Shown here: one piece after another, positions 35,601-43,702 of the stretch
Position numbering within the stretch: position 1 is the stretch's first letter
Layout: each line of letters begins with the position of its first letter
Source: an uncultured Bacilli bacterium
GTDB lineage: Bacteria > Bacillota_I > Bacilli_A > RFN20 > CAG-449
DNA: 56,487 bases
Reading direction: 5' to 3'
NCBI GenBank assembly: GCA_944332075.1
Contig: CALVJL010000010.1
Coordinates: forward strand, 1 to 56,487
The notes under the pieces: generated by a model
Database searches by the model: none
What the model saw: the letters and a program-made list of their open reading frames with translations, nothing else
What the model was told of the DNA's origin: nothing
Position numbers and translations under genes: made by a program

Positions 35601-36166
35601 TCGTTCTCGATACTGAAGTTTACTCCAATACCGGCGGACAATCTTCTAAGTCTTCACAAACTGGATCTATTGCTAAATTCACAGCTTCTGGTAAGAAGAC
35701 AGCTAAGAAGAACCTCGCTTTAATGGCTATTGCTTATGGCAATGTCTATGTTGCACAAATTTCTATGGGTGCTAACAAGATGCAAGCAATCAAGGCTTTA
35801 AAAGAAGCTGAATCCTACAACGGACCTTCACTTGTTATCTGCTACTCTCCTTGCCAAGCACACGGACTTAAAGGTGGATTAGCTAACTCACAAATCACTG
35901 AAAAGCAAGCAGTTGAATGTGGTTACTTCCCAATCTTCCGTTATGATCCACGTCTTGAAGAACAAGGTAAGTGCCCAATGCAAATGGATTGCAAAGATCC
36001 TGACTTCTCCAAGTTCAGAGACTTCGTTATGACTCAAACAAGATACTCTCAATTACCTAAGGTAAATCCTGCTCACGCAGAAGAATTATTAACTAAATCT
36101 CAACACTATGCAGAAATGCGTTATAAGAGATTTAAAGCTCTTGTTTGGACTGACGAAAACAAGTAA
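32603..36166 (+). CDS. nifJ: Pyruvate:ferredoxin (flavodoxin) oxidoreductase
   Basis: The 1187-residue single-chain enzyme oxidatively decarboxylates pyruvate with CoA to acetyl-CoA and CO2, passing electrons to ferredoxin. The N-terminal TPP half starts with SVDGNTAAA and YPITPSS. Two [4Fe-4S] sites are visible: CIQCNQCAFVCP near residue 697 and CVGCGLCVVECP near 755. The C-terminal TPP domain has CAGCGE near 826, GDGWAYDIG from about 974 and the VLDTEVYSNTGGQ block. Length is normal for the homodimeric type. C-ending codons suggest high expression. The ferredoxin at 2.0 kb is a likely partner. Confidence 0.97.
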   Translation: MSEEIKKTMKSVDGNTAAALESYNFTEVASIYPITPSSTMAELVEQYAAEGMKNCFGNTVKVVEMQSEAGASGAVHGALQGGALATTYTASQGLLLMIPNIYKWVGECLPAVLHVSARAIASRSLSIFGDHQDIYAIRQTGITMICSHSVQEVADLASVAHLVAIKSAVPVCHFFDGFRTSHEIQNVEFVDSSEWNKLLDKDALEAFRARALNPHTHPVTRGGAENDDIYFQGREAQNAHFDKVLDVVEYYFKEATRLTGRYYAPFVYYGAKDADRVIIAMGSITETAMEVVDALNKKGEKVGLVKVHLYRPFSAKHLVSVIPETVKKIAVLDRTKETGATGEPLYLDVVAALEQMNRHVDVILGGRYGLSSKDTQPKHVKAVYDFLNAEKHWTSFTVGINDDVTHLSIPVDDRFHVEGDYTSCLFYGLGSDGTVSANKSSIKIIGDATHQYAQAYFAYDSRKAGGVTRSHLRFGKNPIHSTYYVEHADFLSCSLDSYIFKFDMIKCLKDNGTFLLNTDIPADELPNRMPNRMKKQLAEKHAKFYIIDANKIALSIGLGRRTNTILQSAFFYLNQNIMPYDQAKDLMKQFAKKSYSKKGEEIVQMNYKAIDAGSDGLVEVKVDPAWADLPVNKVNSKTGDEYFDSFVDVIGNLDGYDLPVSKFTEYELLDGTMRNNVTFMEKRSIADRVPVWNKDACIQCNQCAFVCPHATIRPFLLTDEEVAKLPENVRNDVLPAMGGPAVKGLKFRIQVSPQNCVGCGLCVVECPGKGGVKALEMVEAKSQFAVQEPAADYLYKHVDYKTGGFPVTTVKGASFLMPYAEVSGACAGCGETPYYRLASQLFGKDMMIANATGCSSIYNGSTPLTPFCTDKNGNGIAWANSLFEDNAEYGFGMRLATDYKLDQIVKILTESKDEVEDELKAVIDDYVAHIKDRDYVRTIVDKLVSLVKASKSEKVKAVLEYERDLIDKSVWIVGGDGWAYDIGYGGLDHVIANEEDVNILVLDTEVYSNTGGQSSKSSQTGSIAKFTASGKKTAKKNLALMAIAYGNVYVAQISMGANKMQAIKALKEAESYNGPSLVICYSPCQAHGLKGGLANSQITEKQAVECGYFPIFRYDPRLEEQGKCPMQMDCKDPDFSKFRDFVMTQTRYSQLPKVNPAHAEELLTKSQHYAEMRYKRFKALVWTDENK

Positions 36167-36189
36167 TCTCTAATAAAACAAATTAAAAA

Positions 36190-36221
36190 TAGAGCTAAGG
36201 CTATTTAGCTCTATTTTTTTT
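36190..36221 (+). terminator. Terminator after the oxidoreductase gene
   Basis: TAGAGCTAA pairs with TTAGCTCTA around a 5-nt loop, then eight T. Confidence 0.88.
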
Positions 36222-36223
36222 GC

Positions 36224-36258
36224 AAAAGAAAAGGATTGCTGGCTCTTACAGCAATCCT
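36224..36258 (-). terminator. Terminator of the large lipoprotein gene
   Basis: AGGATTGCTG pairs with CAGCAATCCT (10 bp, 7-nt loop). On the minus strand it is followed by TTTTCTTTT, about 60 nt after the lipoprotein stop. Confidence 0.75.
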
Positions 36259-36316
36259 CCTAGAAAGGAGATAATTTAGACATGAGAAATCTAAAATATC
36301 ACTAATTAAGTGAAGC

Positions 36317-38779
36317 CTAAGCTTCAGGAGCAAAGATATAGATACCTCCATTATAGAGGTCATTTGTTAAATCAACTTCTACTCTAATTCCGGTTTCATC
36401 AGTGAATACGGCATAGACAATAGTATCGCCATACCAATCTTCATCAGTGTAATCTTCTTGACGGGTAAAGCCGTTTTCAACTAATGCTTTCATAAATTCT
36501 GCTAGGAAAGCTTGCGATAAGTCAGGTGTTTCCATCCAAACTTCGTCGTAATAATAACCATCATTATAGAGTTGAAGGCTTCCGGCAGCTACAGATGTTC
36601 CCCAGTTTCCAGTTAAGGCTTCTTTGAAAATATAAGGAATTTTTTCTACACCCTCTTCACCTAATATTGAGACAAGTGTGTTGTAGACATCAATATCTTC
36701 AGTGAACCATGATGTTGGTGTTGTCCATTCAGGAACGCCTTTAATTAAAGTTAATAACGCTTCATCAATGGTGACATTATCATATTTATAGGTAATGGTT
36801 TCTTGTCCTACTGCCATCCACATTGTATAATCGCTGACAATTGATGTGATGTGAGTTTCATCGGTGTTAATAACAATGTCTGTTGCATAAGGAGTGTATG
36901 TGGTGAACGGGAACGCTTCGCCATAGTTATAAACTCCATCAATAATACCATATGTATTAGTTCCGGTTTCTTCGATAACTCTCGGTGATAAATCAAATGG
37001 TCTAATAACTTCTGTGAGAGATGTTGCTTCAATTGCAGCACTTGGAGAAGTAACCATAAATCCATCTGCTCCTTCAGCGAGGACAAACGGAATAACTTTT
37101 CCTTCGCGGTAGACATAGCCATTTGAAGGAGTGTAAGATGTGATAGTTTCAACGCCGTCTACTTCTTCAATAACGGGTAAATACATTAAAACTACATCAT
37201 CATAGAAAACGATTTTTACTGAATCATCAGCATATTCGCTGGTAACAGTGATTTCAACATCGCTTGTTCCGTCTAATTTTCCAGTAATGAATTGAGCTTT
37301 GAATTCATCTCCGGCTGTTTCAGATGGGGCTGTGATATTGATAATATCGCCTTCACCTATGGCACCAAACTTTAATTCTGCTTCATAATGGATGGTATTA
37401 CCATATCCGTCATCACCGCTGTTGGAGACGAGCTTTAATCCGGTAACCTGTCCGTTTTCAATGATTGCTTCGCCCTCGACGGTTGCGCCAGTTAATTCAA
37501 CTCCGCTATATGTAGCTAAAATATCAATTAAATCTAAAGTTCCGATATAATCAAATGTTGTTCCATCTTTCGTGGCTAAGGTATCTGCTGTCAAGAATGA
37601 TGAAACTTTCAGCATTTCAACATAATCAGCGAATAAGTAATTATACATATAATCAAATACAACTGGTTCGTATTTGATATCGCCCGTTAAAGCATCGATT
37701 GTCGCTTCTGCAACTAAGCCGTCGCTATCTTTACAATAAGTTAATGTAGATTCTTCACCATCGAAAAGTAAATATTGAGTGATATTTTCTTCGTTATAAG
37801 CTAAATAACCTTCAGCTATGGTCTCTTTTGTACCAGCTGTTTCATCGACTAACTCAATTTTTGATGTAACTTTCATTTCATCAGCAGCAAGAGGTGTTAA
37901 TTTATCTGCAGTGATGAAAGAAGTGTATGGAGCAGTATATGTCGACACGAAGGTTTTTAATTCTTCAATCGATGAAGTACCAATATTTTTGAAAGTTCCA
38001 GCAAGTTCAGGATCGTGTTCTTCTTCGCCATTAAATGTTACTTGGAAATGAATATCTCCTCCTTCTGTTAATGTGAAGATAGTGTCTCCAAAATATCCAT
38101 AGTAATCGCTTGCATCAAATTGCAATAAAGATAATAAGTAGATGGCTAAGTATTGATCGCTACTAACAACTGTTTCTGCATCTTGCTGAGCAAATATACC
38201 TGGAGTCATTTCAACTAATTCGCCGATATAAGGCATCATGCAAGTTTCAGCTAGATCAACATAGTATGTTTCCCCGGTTTCATAGTCTTCAGAAGTTACA
38301 ACACCTCCAACATTGACTTCACCATCAGCTAAATCAAACATAAAAGTGTATTCAGTTTCTTCACCTTGGATTAATGGTAATTTGATATAGCCAGATTCAT
38401 TAAACCCAAAATAGTAATAGCCTTCATCAAGATTTATTACATCAGTATAAGTAACATCTTCATAAAGATATTCCAATGAGAAATTTAAATCTTGAGACAT
38501 ACCTAATATAGCATCTTCAACTTCGGCAGCAGTTAACTTATCTTCTTCAATAGGTGTGGTGCTTGGTGATGTTGGAGCGCTTGTTGAAACTGAAGGTTCT
38601 GCAGCGCTAGATGTGGACGGCATTGGTTTTTCGGATGTTGATACCGGTGCTGAAGACACAGGTTCGGTAGTACCAACAGAAGTTGAACTTGTTGAGACTA
38701 TGCTCGACGATGCGCCACCGCAAGCGGCTAACAAACCAAGAGACGATACAAGCAATAAAGCTAATTTTTTTGTATTCAT
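36317..38779 (-). CDS. Large surface lipoprotein with Ser/Thr linker, function unknown
   Basis: The 820-residue protein has a lipobox LAAC (Cys20), then about 55 residues of Ser, Thr, Pro and Val only, a flexible tether. The remainder is soluble, acidic and Tyr/Thr-rich, likely beta-rich, with no membrane segment and no catalytic motif I recognise. Two stretches look like related domains (the TADKLTPLAADEMKVTSK and TADTLATKDGTTFDYIG regions, each starting TAD), suggesting internal repetition. GAGGGGG precedes the ATG. It is monocistronic and divergent from the pfl cluster. An adhesin, binding protein or scaffold are all possible. Confidence 0.7.
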   Translation of the reverse strand: MNTKKLALLLVSSLGLLAACGGASSSIVSTSSTSVGTTEPVSSAPVSTSEKPMPSTSSAAEPSVSTSAPTSPSTTPIEEDKLTAAEVEDAILGMSQDLNFSLEYLYEDVTYTDVINLDEGYYYFGFNESGYIKLPLIQGEETEYTFMFDLADGEVNVGGVVTSEDYETGETYYVDLAETCMMPYIGELVEMTPGIFAQQDAETVVSSDQYLAIYLLSLLQFDASDYYGYFGDTIFTLTEGGDIHFQVTFNGEEEHDPELAGTFKNIGTSSIEELKTFVSTYTAPYTSFITADKLTPLAADEMKVTSKIELVDETAGTKETIAEGYLAYNEENITQYLLFDGEESTLTYCKDSDGLVAEATIDALTGDIKYEPVVFDYMYNYLFADYVEMLKVSSFLTADTLATKDGTTFDYIGTLDLIDILATYSGVELTGATVEGEAIIENGQVTGLKLVSNSGDDGYGNTIHYEAELKFGAIGEGDIINITAPSETAGDEFKAQFITGKLDGTSDVEITVTSEYADDSVKIVFYDDVVLMYLPVIEEVDGVETITSYTPSNGYVYREGKVIPFVLAEGADGFMVTSPSAAIEATSLTEVIRPFDLSPRVIEETGTNTYGIIDGVYNYGEAFPFTTYTPYATDIVINTDETHITSIVSDYTMWMAVGQETITYKYDNVTIDEALLTLIKGVPEWTTPTSWFTEDIDVYNTLVSILGEEGVEKIPYIFKEALTGNWGTSVAAGSLQLYNDGYYYDEVWMETPDLSQAFLAEFMKALVENGFTRQEDYTDEDWYGDTIVYAVFTDETGIRVEVDLTNDLYNGGIYIFAPEA

Positions 38780-39139
38780 GTTTTATCCCCCTCTTTTTAT
38801 TAATAAAGTTAAAAGAAAAAGATAATATGAAAGATAACTTCCCTACGAATATTATCGTTAATTAAATTTTCCCCTTTTTATTAATGCCTTAATGGTAAGC
38901 CTTCAAGATACATAATTGCAAGACTTTAATAAAAAAATGCTTACAAAAAATTTTTGCTAGAAAAGTTTATACAAAGTATAAAAAATTTTTTGAACAAGAT
39001 TTAAATTACCTAATAATATTGAAATATTAATCGATAAAAAAATATTTAATGATTAGCATAGGCCTATCTACCTTTTTTTGAAGGTGGATTTTTGCTATTA
39101 TTTTTTTACGAGAGAAGTAATATTAAGGATATTTTTTAT
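38780..39139 (+). promoter_or_regulatory. Divergent regulatory region between lipoprotein and pfl genes
   Basis: About 360 bp without a gene. It holds a perfect inverted repeat TTTATAC-AAA-GTATAAA (38966-38982), a promoter just downstream (TTGAAC 38990-38995, 18 bp, TAATAT 39014-39019) and a T-tailed hairpin (39067-39095) before pflA. On the minus strand TTGAAG and TAATAA with a 17-bp spacer near 38880-38905 could serve the lipoprotein. Confidence 0.5.
39067..39095 (+). terminator. Terminator-like hairpin in the pfl leader
   Basis: TCTACCTT pairs with AAGGTGGA (one G-U), followed by TTTTTGCTATTATTTTTTT. It lies after the candidate promoter and before pflA, so it is either an attenuator or the end of a short transcript. 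Confidence 0.55.
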
Positions 39140-39862
39140 ATGATAGGGTATATTCATTCTTTTGAAACCTTTGGTACGGTTGATGGACCAGGAATTCGTT
39201 ATGTTATTTTTGTTAAAGGCTGCCCTTTAAGATGTTTATATTGCCATAATCCAGATACCTGGACGATGGATAATGCAAAACAATATGAACCGGATGACAT
39301 AGTGAGATTAATTAATAAATATAGAGCTTACTATGTAAACGGAGGTGTGACAATATCAGGTGGAGAACCTTTATTACAAATTGATTTCTTAATTGATCTT
39401 TGTAAAAAGCTTAAAGAAAATAATTATCATGTCGCGATTGATACTTCTGGTGCTGTCTATGATGAAAATAACAAGGAGTTGGTAGAAAAAATTAAAACGT
39501 TAAATAAATATGTGGATCTCTATCTTTTAGATATTAAACATATCAATAGTGAAAAACATAAAATGCTGACTTCAAAAGGTAACGTAAATATTCTTTCTTT
39601 TGCTAGATTCCTTGATCGAGAAAATAAAAAAATGTGGATTAGACACGTTATTGTTCCAACTATCAATCTCGATGATGAGTCATTAAAAGAAACCAAGAAA
39701 TTTATTGATACGTTGAAAAATGTTGAGAAAGTTGAAATACTCCCTTATCATACGATGGGTATTGTTAAATATGAACAATTAAATATCCCTTATCCTTTAA
39801 AAGGTGTGAGAGTTCCTACAGAAGAAGAAATATCTCATGCTAAAGAAATATTAAAGAGGTGA
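39140..39862 (+). CDS. pflA: Pyruvate formate-lyase activating enzyme
   Basis: This radical-SAM enzyme abstracts a hydrogen from the glycyl-radical site of formate-lyase. The 240-residue protein begins MIGYIHSFETFGTVDGPG and carries CPLRCLYC, the CX3CX2C cluster ligands, near residue 28. I choose 39140 since it gives the family N-terminus and AAGGAT 9 nt upstream; an ATG 48 nt earlier is in frame but adds residues that homologues lack. The GGEPLL block is also present. It leads a four-gene cluster with a thioredoxin-like gene and the split lyase; its target glycine is on the separate small subunit. Confidence 0.94.
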   Translation: MIGYIHSFETFGTVDGPGIRYVIFVKGCPLRCLYCHNPDTWTMDNAKQYEPDDIVRLINKYRAYYVNGGVTISGGEPLLQIDFLIDLCKKLKENNYHVAIDTSGAVYDENNKELVEKIKTLNKYVDLYLLDIKHINSEKHKMLTSKGNVNILSFARFLDRENKKMWIRHVIVPTINLDDESLKETKKFIDTLKNVEKVEILPYHTMGIVKYEQLNIPYPLKGVRVPTEEEISHAKEILKR

Positions 39863-39867
39863 CTAAA

Positions 39868-40152
39868 TTGAAACAGATTAGAGTTATTGCTATTTCAGGT
39901 GATTCATGTGCGAATTGCTATAGTGTATCCAAGCAAATTATGAGTTTTAAAGATACATATAAAGATGTTGAATTCTCTTCTCTGGAGGCTAGTGAAAATC
40001 CAGCATTTATCTCTAAGTATAAGATAGAATATGTTCCAACTATTTTGATTTTAAAAGGCGAAGAAGAAATTGCTAGAGCTAGAGGTTATCAACCTGAAGA
40101 AATCCTCGAAATATGGCTTGAGGATAAAATAGAAAAAGCGCGGGAGGAATAA
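39868..40152 (+). CDS. Thioredoxin-like protein (CANC motif)
   Basis: The 94-residue protein has the thioredoxin pattern: a first strand, then SCANC (CxxC redox pair near residue 14), and the cis-proline stretch EYVPTILIL, ending with a helical [15 protein letters not shown] place the start at the TTG at 39868 because AAAGAGGTGA ends 5 nt before it; a GTG at 39859 overlaps the pflA stop and is the alternative. Canonical thioredoxin has WCGPC, so this is a divergent member. Tight packing between pflA and pflB suggests a redox role for the lyase system, which is inference. Confidence 0.75.
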   Translation: MKQIRVIAISGDSCANCYSVSKQIMSFKDTYKDVEFSSLEASENPAFISKYKIEYVPTILILKGEEEIARARGYQPEEILEIWLEDKIEKAREE

Positions 40153-40154
40153 AA

Positions 40155-42194
40155 ATGGCTTACAAAATTTATGATGGCTGGGAAGGCTTTAATCTCGGTC
40201 ATTGGTCTAATGACGAAGTAGATGTCAGAGATTTTATTCAAAGAAACTATGAACCATATGAAGGTGATGGTAGTTTTCTTGAAGGACCAACAGATGCTAG
40301 TGTTAAATTATGGAATGAAATATTGGAGTTGTCAAAAAAGGAACGGGAACACGGCGGCGTTCTTGATGCTGATACAAAAATTGTTTCTACAATCACTAGC
40401 CATGGACCTGGATATATAGATAAAGAATTAGAAAAAATTGTCGGATTACAAACAGACGTTGCATTTAAAAGATCACTCCAACCTTTTGGCGGCATTAAAA
40501 TGGCTGAACAAGCTTTATCGCTTTATGGCTATCAAATCGACCCAGAAGTTAAAGAAATTTTTACAAAATATCGTAAAACACATAACCAAGGTGTCTTTGA
40601 TGCTTATACACCAGAAATGAGAAGATGCCGTACTGCTCATATTCTTACTGGATTACCAGATGCTTATGGCCGCGGAAGAATTATTGGTGATTATCGTAGA
40701 GTTGCACTTTACGGAATTGATTATTTAATCCGTCATAAAGAAAACGATCGTTCTTTATTAGAAGGTGAGATGCGTCCTGATACTATTCGTGACCGCGAGG
40801 AGTTAATGGAACAAATTAATGCCTTAAAAGCTTTAAAAGAAATGGCAGCTAGTTATGGCTATGATATTTCTGAACCGGCAAAGACTGCAAAAGAAGCTAT
40901 TCAGTTCCTATATTTTGGATATTTAGCTGCAATTAAAGATCAAAATGGAGCAGCTATGTCAATTGGCAGAAATACAACATTCCTTGATATTTATATTCAA
41001 AGAGATTTAAAAAAGGGTTTGATTACTGAAAAAGAAGCTCAAGAATTAATTGATCACTTAGTTATGAAATTAAGAATCGTTAAATTCATGAGAACAAAAG
41101 CCTATAACGAATTATTCTCTGGCGATCCAACTTGGGTTACAGAATCTATCGGAGGAATGGGAATTGACGGCAGAACCTTAGTTACTAAGACTTCATTTAG
41201 AATTCTTCATACATTAACTAATTTAGGACCAGCTCCAGAACCTAACTTAACAGTTCTTTGGTCAAAGCGTTTGCCATTAGGCTTTAAGCGTTTCTGTGCT
41301 GATTTATCAATTAAAACATCTTCAATTCAATATGAAAGCGATGATTTAATGCGTCCTGAGTTAGGCGATGATTATGCGATTGCTTGCTGCGTTTCCGGAA
41401 TGAGAGTCGGAAAAGATATGCAGTTCTTCGGTGCTAGAGCTAATTTGGCTAAATGCCTTCTCTACGCATTAAATGGCGGCGCGGATGAATTAGTAAAAGA
41501 TAAAGTCACCGGCAAGCCTCTTCAAGTATCTCCAAGGTTTGCAAAAGTCACATCTGATGACGCTCTTGATTACCAAGATGTCGTACAAAAATATGACAAT
41601 ATGATGGAATGGTTAGCAGGCGTATATGTTAATGCCTTAAATGTCATCCATTATATGCACGATAAATATTCTTATGAAGCAGTAGAAATGGCTTTACATG
41701 ATTCAAAAGTTAGAAGATTCTTTGCTACCGGTATTGCCGGATTATCTTGCGCGGTTGATTCATTATCGGCAATCAAATATGCTAAAGTTTATCCAATTAG
41801 AAATGAAGAAGGATTAATTACTGATTTCCGTACGGAAGGAGATTTCCCTAAATATGGAAATAACGACGATAGAGTTGATGAAATCGCTGTTTGGTTAGTT
41901 AAGACCTTTATGAACAAAATCAAAAAGCATTATACTTACCGCGAGTCAATCCCAACAATGTCCATTTTGACTATTACCTCTAATGTCGTATATGGCAAGA
42001 ATACTGGTAATACTCCAGATGGTAGAAGAGCTGGAGAAGCTTTAGCTCCAGGAGCGAATCCAATGCACGGCAGAGATTCTAACGGAGCCTTAGCTTCACT
42101 TGAATCAGTAGCGAAACTGCCTTATGATTACGCTAGAGATGGAATCTCAAATACATTCTCAATTACACCTAATTCACTTGGAAAAGATGATTAA
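40155..42194 (+). CDS. pflB: Pyruvate formate-lyase, catalytic subunit lacking the glycyl-radical domain
   Basis: The 679-residue protein converts pyruvate and CoA to acetyl-CoA and formate. The catalytic pair Cys411-Cys412 is in IACCVSGM. It follows normal lyases up to [15 protein letters not shown] and then stops. A normal lyase (about 750-760 aa) continues with some 75 residues that hold the radical glycine loop. That segment is encoded by the next gene in another frame, 17 nt later, behind its own AAGGAGG. Without it this protein cannot carry the radical. CGGGAGG precedes the ATG. Very likely functional as a two-polypeptide enzyme. Confidence 0.93.
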   Translation: MAYKIYDGWEGFNLGHWSNDEVDVRDFIQRNYEPYEGDGSFLEGPTDASVKLWNEILELSKKEREHGGVLDADTKIVSTITSHGPGYIDKELEKIVGLQTDVAFKRSLQPFGGIKMAEQALSLYGYQIDPEVKEIFTKYRKTHNQGVFDAYTPEMRRCRTAHILTGLPDAYGRGRIIGDYRRVALYGIDYLIRHKENDRSLLEGEMRPDTIRDREELMEQINALKALKEMAASYGYDISEPAKTAKEAIQFLYFGYLAAIKDQNGAAMSIGRNTTFLDIYIQRDLKKGLITEKEAQELIDHLVMKLRIVKFMRTKAYNELFSGDPTWVTESIGGMGIDGRTLVTKTSFRILHTLTNLGPAPEPNLTVLWSKRLPLGFKRFCADLSIKTSSIQYESDDLMRPELGDDYAIACCVSGMRVGKDMQFFGARANLAKCLLYALNGGADELVKDKVTGKPLQVSPRFAKVTSDDALDYQDVVQKYDNMMEWLAGVYVNALNVIHYMHDKYSYEAVEMALHDSKVRRFFATGIAGLSCAVDSLSAIKYAKVYPIRNEEGLITDFRTEGDFPKYGNNDDRVDEIAVWLVKTFMNKIKKHYTYRESIPTMSILTITSNVVYGKNTGNTPDGRRAGEALAPGANPMHGRDSNGALASLESVAKLPYDYARDGISNTFSITPNSLGKDD

Positions 42195-42211
42195 TATAAG
42201 GAGGTAAAAAA

Positions 42212-42445
42212 ATGTCCAATAAAGTAGATAATTTAGTTAATATGCTCGACGCATATGTCGGAGACGGAGGATATCATTTAAACGTTAATGTATTCAACCG
42301 CGATACCTTATTAGATGCTCAAAAACATCCTGAAAAATATCCTCAATTAACAATCAGAGTTTCTGGATATGCTGTTAACTTTATCAAGCTTACTAAAGAG
42401 CAACAAGATGAAGTTATCAAGAGAACAATTCACGAATCAATGTAA
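42212..42445 (+). CDS. Separate glycyl-radical subunit of pyruvate formate-lyase
   Basis: The 77-residue protein corresponds to the C-terminal tail of formate-lyase: [20 protein letters not shown] and the radical loop RVSGYAVNF with Gly52. It starts at its own ATG, 7 nt after AAGGAGG, in a different frame from the catalytic gene. It resembles the standalone E. coli YfiD/GrcA 'spare part' (127 aa) in concept, but here no radical glycine exists in the large protein, so this subunit is required and not a repair piece. A terminator follows. The intact ribosome site and clean domain boundary argue against a frameshift or a sequencing error. Confidence 0.93.
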   Translation: MSNKVDNLVNMLDAYVGDGGYHLNVNVFNRDTLLDAQKHPEKYPQLTIRVSGYAVNFIKLTKEQQDEVIKRTIHESM

Positions 42446-42453
42446 TAAAAAAA

Positions 42454-42485
42454 CATCTGGCTTATCGGTCAGATGCTTTTATTTT
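42454..42485. terminator. Terminator after the pfl cluster, shared with the minus strand
   Basis: CATCTGGC pairs with GTCAGATG with one unpaired base and one G-U, followed by TTTTATTTT on the plus strand and seven T on the minus strand. It separates the convergent pfl and CDF genes. Confidence 0.8.
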
Positions 42486-43701
42486 ATTCTTCTTCCTTTT
42501 CTTTGCTGACGTAAGATGTATAGTCGTAGTCAATAGTTATAACAGGATTGTATTTATCGCTGATAGAAACAACCTTATCATGAATTTCTTCCATTGCTTT
42601 TTCAATAGAAAGATTTTTTTCATTTTTGATTAAGGCATCAAATACGACGTTGATATGAGTTGGTCCTTTAACAACGCGGAAATCATGAATATTGAGAATA
42701 TATGGAATGTCTTTCAAAGCAGAGGTAACTTCCCCTTTAATTTTATCTGTCAATGGATCGCCGATGACGATTGGATCCATGTGCAGGGTGGTGATAACGT
42801 TTAATTCTCTTTGAATTTCTTTTTCTACATTATCAATTAAGTCATGGGTCTCTAAAATATTTTTCCGAGCATCAATTTCAACATGGCATGTCGCAAAATA
42901 AATATTTGGACCATATGAATGAATTTGTAAATCGTGATATCCAAGAATATTTTTTTCACGTTTGATAATTTTAATAAATTTTTGAATTAACTCCTCACTT
43001 GGTTTTTCACCAATTAAAGGATTAGATGTTTCAATAATTAATTTAATTCCGTTAACTAAGATGAATAGGCCAACAATTAATGACAAATATCCATCAATAT
43101 AGAAAGAAAATATTTTAGAAATGATTAAACCAATTAAAACAGCAGACGTTGCGATTACATCGTTACGGGAATCACATCCAGCCGCGAGTAAAGTCGCTGA
43201 GGAGATTCTTTTAGCAATCTTTTTATAAAATAATCCTTGATATAGTTTAATTAAAATAGAAACTGCCAAAGCGCATAAAGTGATATAGAAATATAAATCT
43301 GATAGAGGAACAAATTCTTCACTAAAAGAAGAAATAATGTCTTGAACTGAAGAAATTATCAATTCACCTCCGACAAAGACGATAATTAATGAAACGATTA
43401 ATCCAGCGATATACTCAATTCTTGCATGACCGAATGGGTGAGAAGAATCGGCTGGTTTTGTGGATAATTTAAAGCCGACTAGACTAACAATAGAACTTCC
43501 AGCATCAGTTAAGTTATTTAAACCATCTGCGACAAGGGAGATAAGTCCAAATATTAATCCGAGAATTAATTTCATTAAACAGACGACAATATTGCTAACG
43601 ATTCCAAAGATGGAGGCTAGTAAGCCATAGTGTTCCCTAACTTTGCTATCATTGATATTTTCTGAATTTTTTACAAATAATTTAATTAATAATTTTGTCA
43701 T
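42484..43701 (-). CDS. Cation diffusion facilitator transporter, probably Mn2+
   Basis: The 405-residue protein exports divalent metal by proton exchange. It has six helices, the membrane motif ADGLNNLTDAGSS in helix 2 and CDSRNDVIATS in helix 5, and the cytoplasmic HPFGHARIEY block, then a soluble domain in about the last 190 residues. In helix 2 the site is Asn-x3-Asp and in helix 5 Asp-x3-Asp; zinc members have His at the latter first position, so manganese is more likely. The soluble part is longer than usual. It starts 1 nt from the end of the HdeD-like gene. Confidence 0.88.
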   Translation of the reverse strand: MTKLLIKLFVKNSENINDSKVREHYGLLASIFGIVSNIVVCLMKLILGLIFGLISLVADGLNNLTDAGSSIVSLVGFKLSTKPADSSHPFGHARIEYIAGLIVSLIIVFVGGELIISSVQDIISSFSEEFVPLSDLYFYITLCALAVSILIKLYQGLFYKKIAKRISSATLLAAGCDSRNDVIATSAVLIGLIISKIFSFYIDGYLSLIVGLFILVNGIKLIIETSNPLIGEKPSEELIQKFIKIIKREKNILGYHDLQIHSYGPNIYFATCHVEIDARKNILETHDLIDNVEKEIQRELNVITTLHMDPIVIGDPLTDKIKGEVTSALKDIPYILNIHDFRVVKGPTHINVVFDALIKNEKNLSIEKAMEEIHDKVVSISDKYNPVITIDYDYTSYVSKEKEEE

Positions 43702-43702
43702 A

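Noticed and set aside
36282-36305. A seven-codon frame (MRNLKYH) behind AAAGGAG on the plus strand
   Set aside because: The ribosome site is good but nothing is encoded downstream on that strand, and the frame lies in a spacer between terminators. Probably chance.
36200-39100. Low-complexity Ser/Thr coding DNA as a CRISPR or tandem repeat
   Set aside because: The repetition is at amino-acid composition level only; there are no regular DNA repeats and spacers.
42170-42230. Frameshift or sequencing error as the cause of the split formate-lyase
   Set aside because: The join contains a stop, an ideal AAGGAGG and an ATG at the right spacing, and both sides end cleanly at domain limits. A simple indel would not create these.
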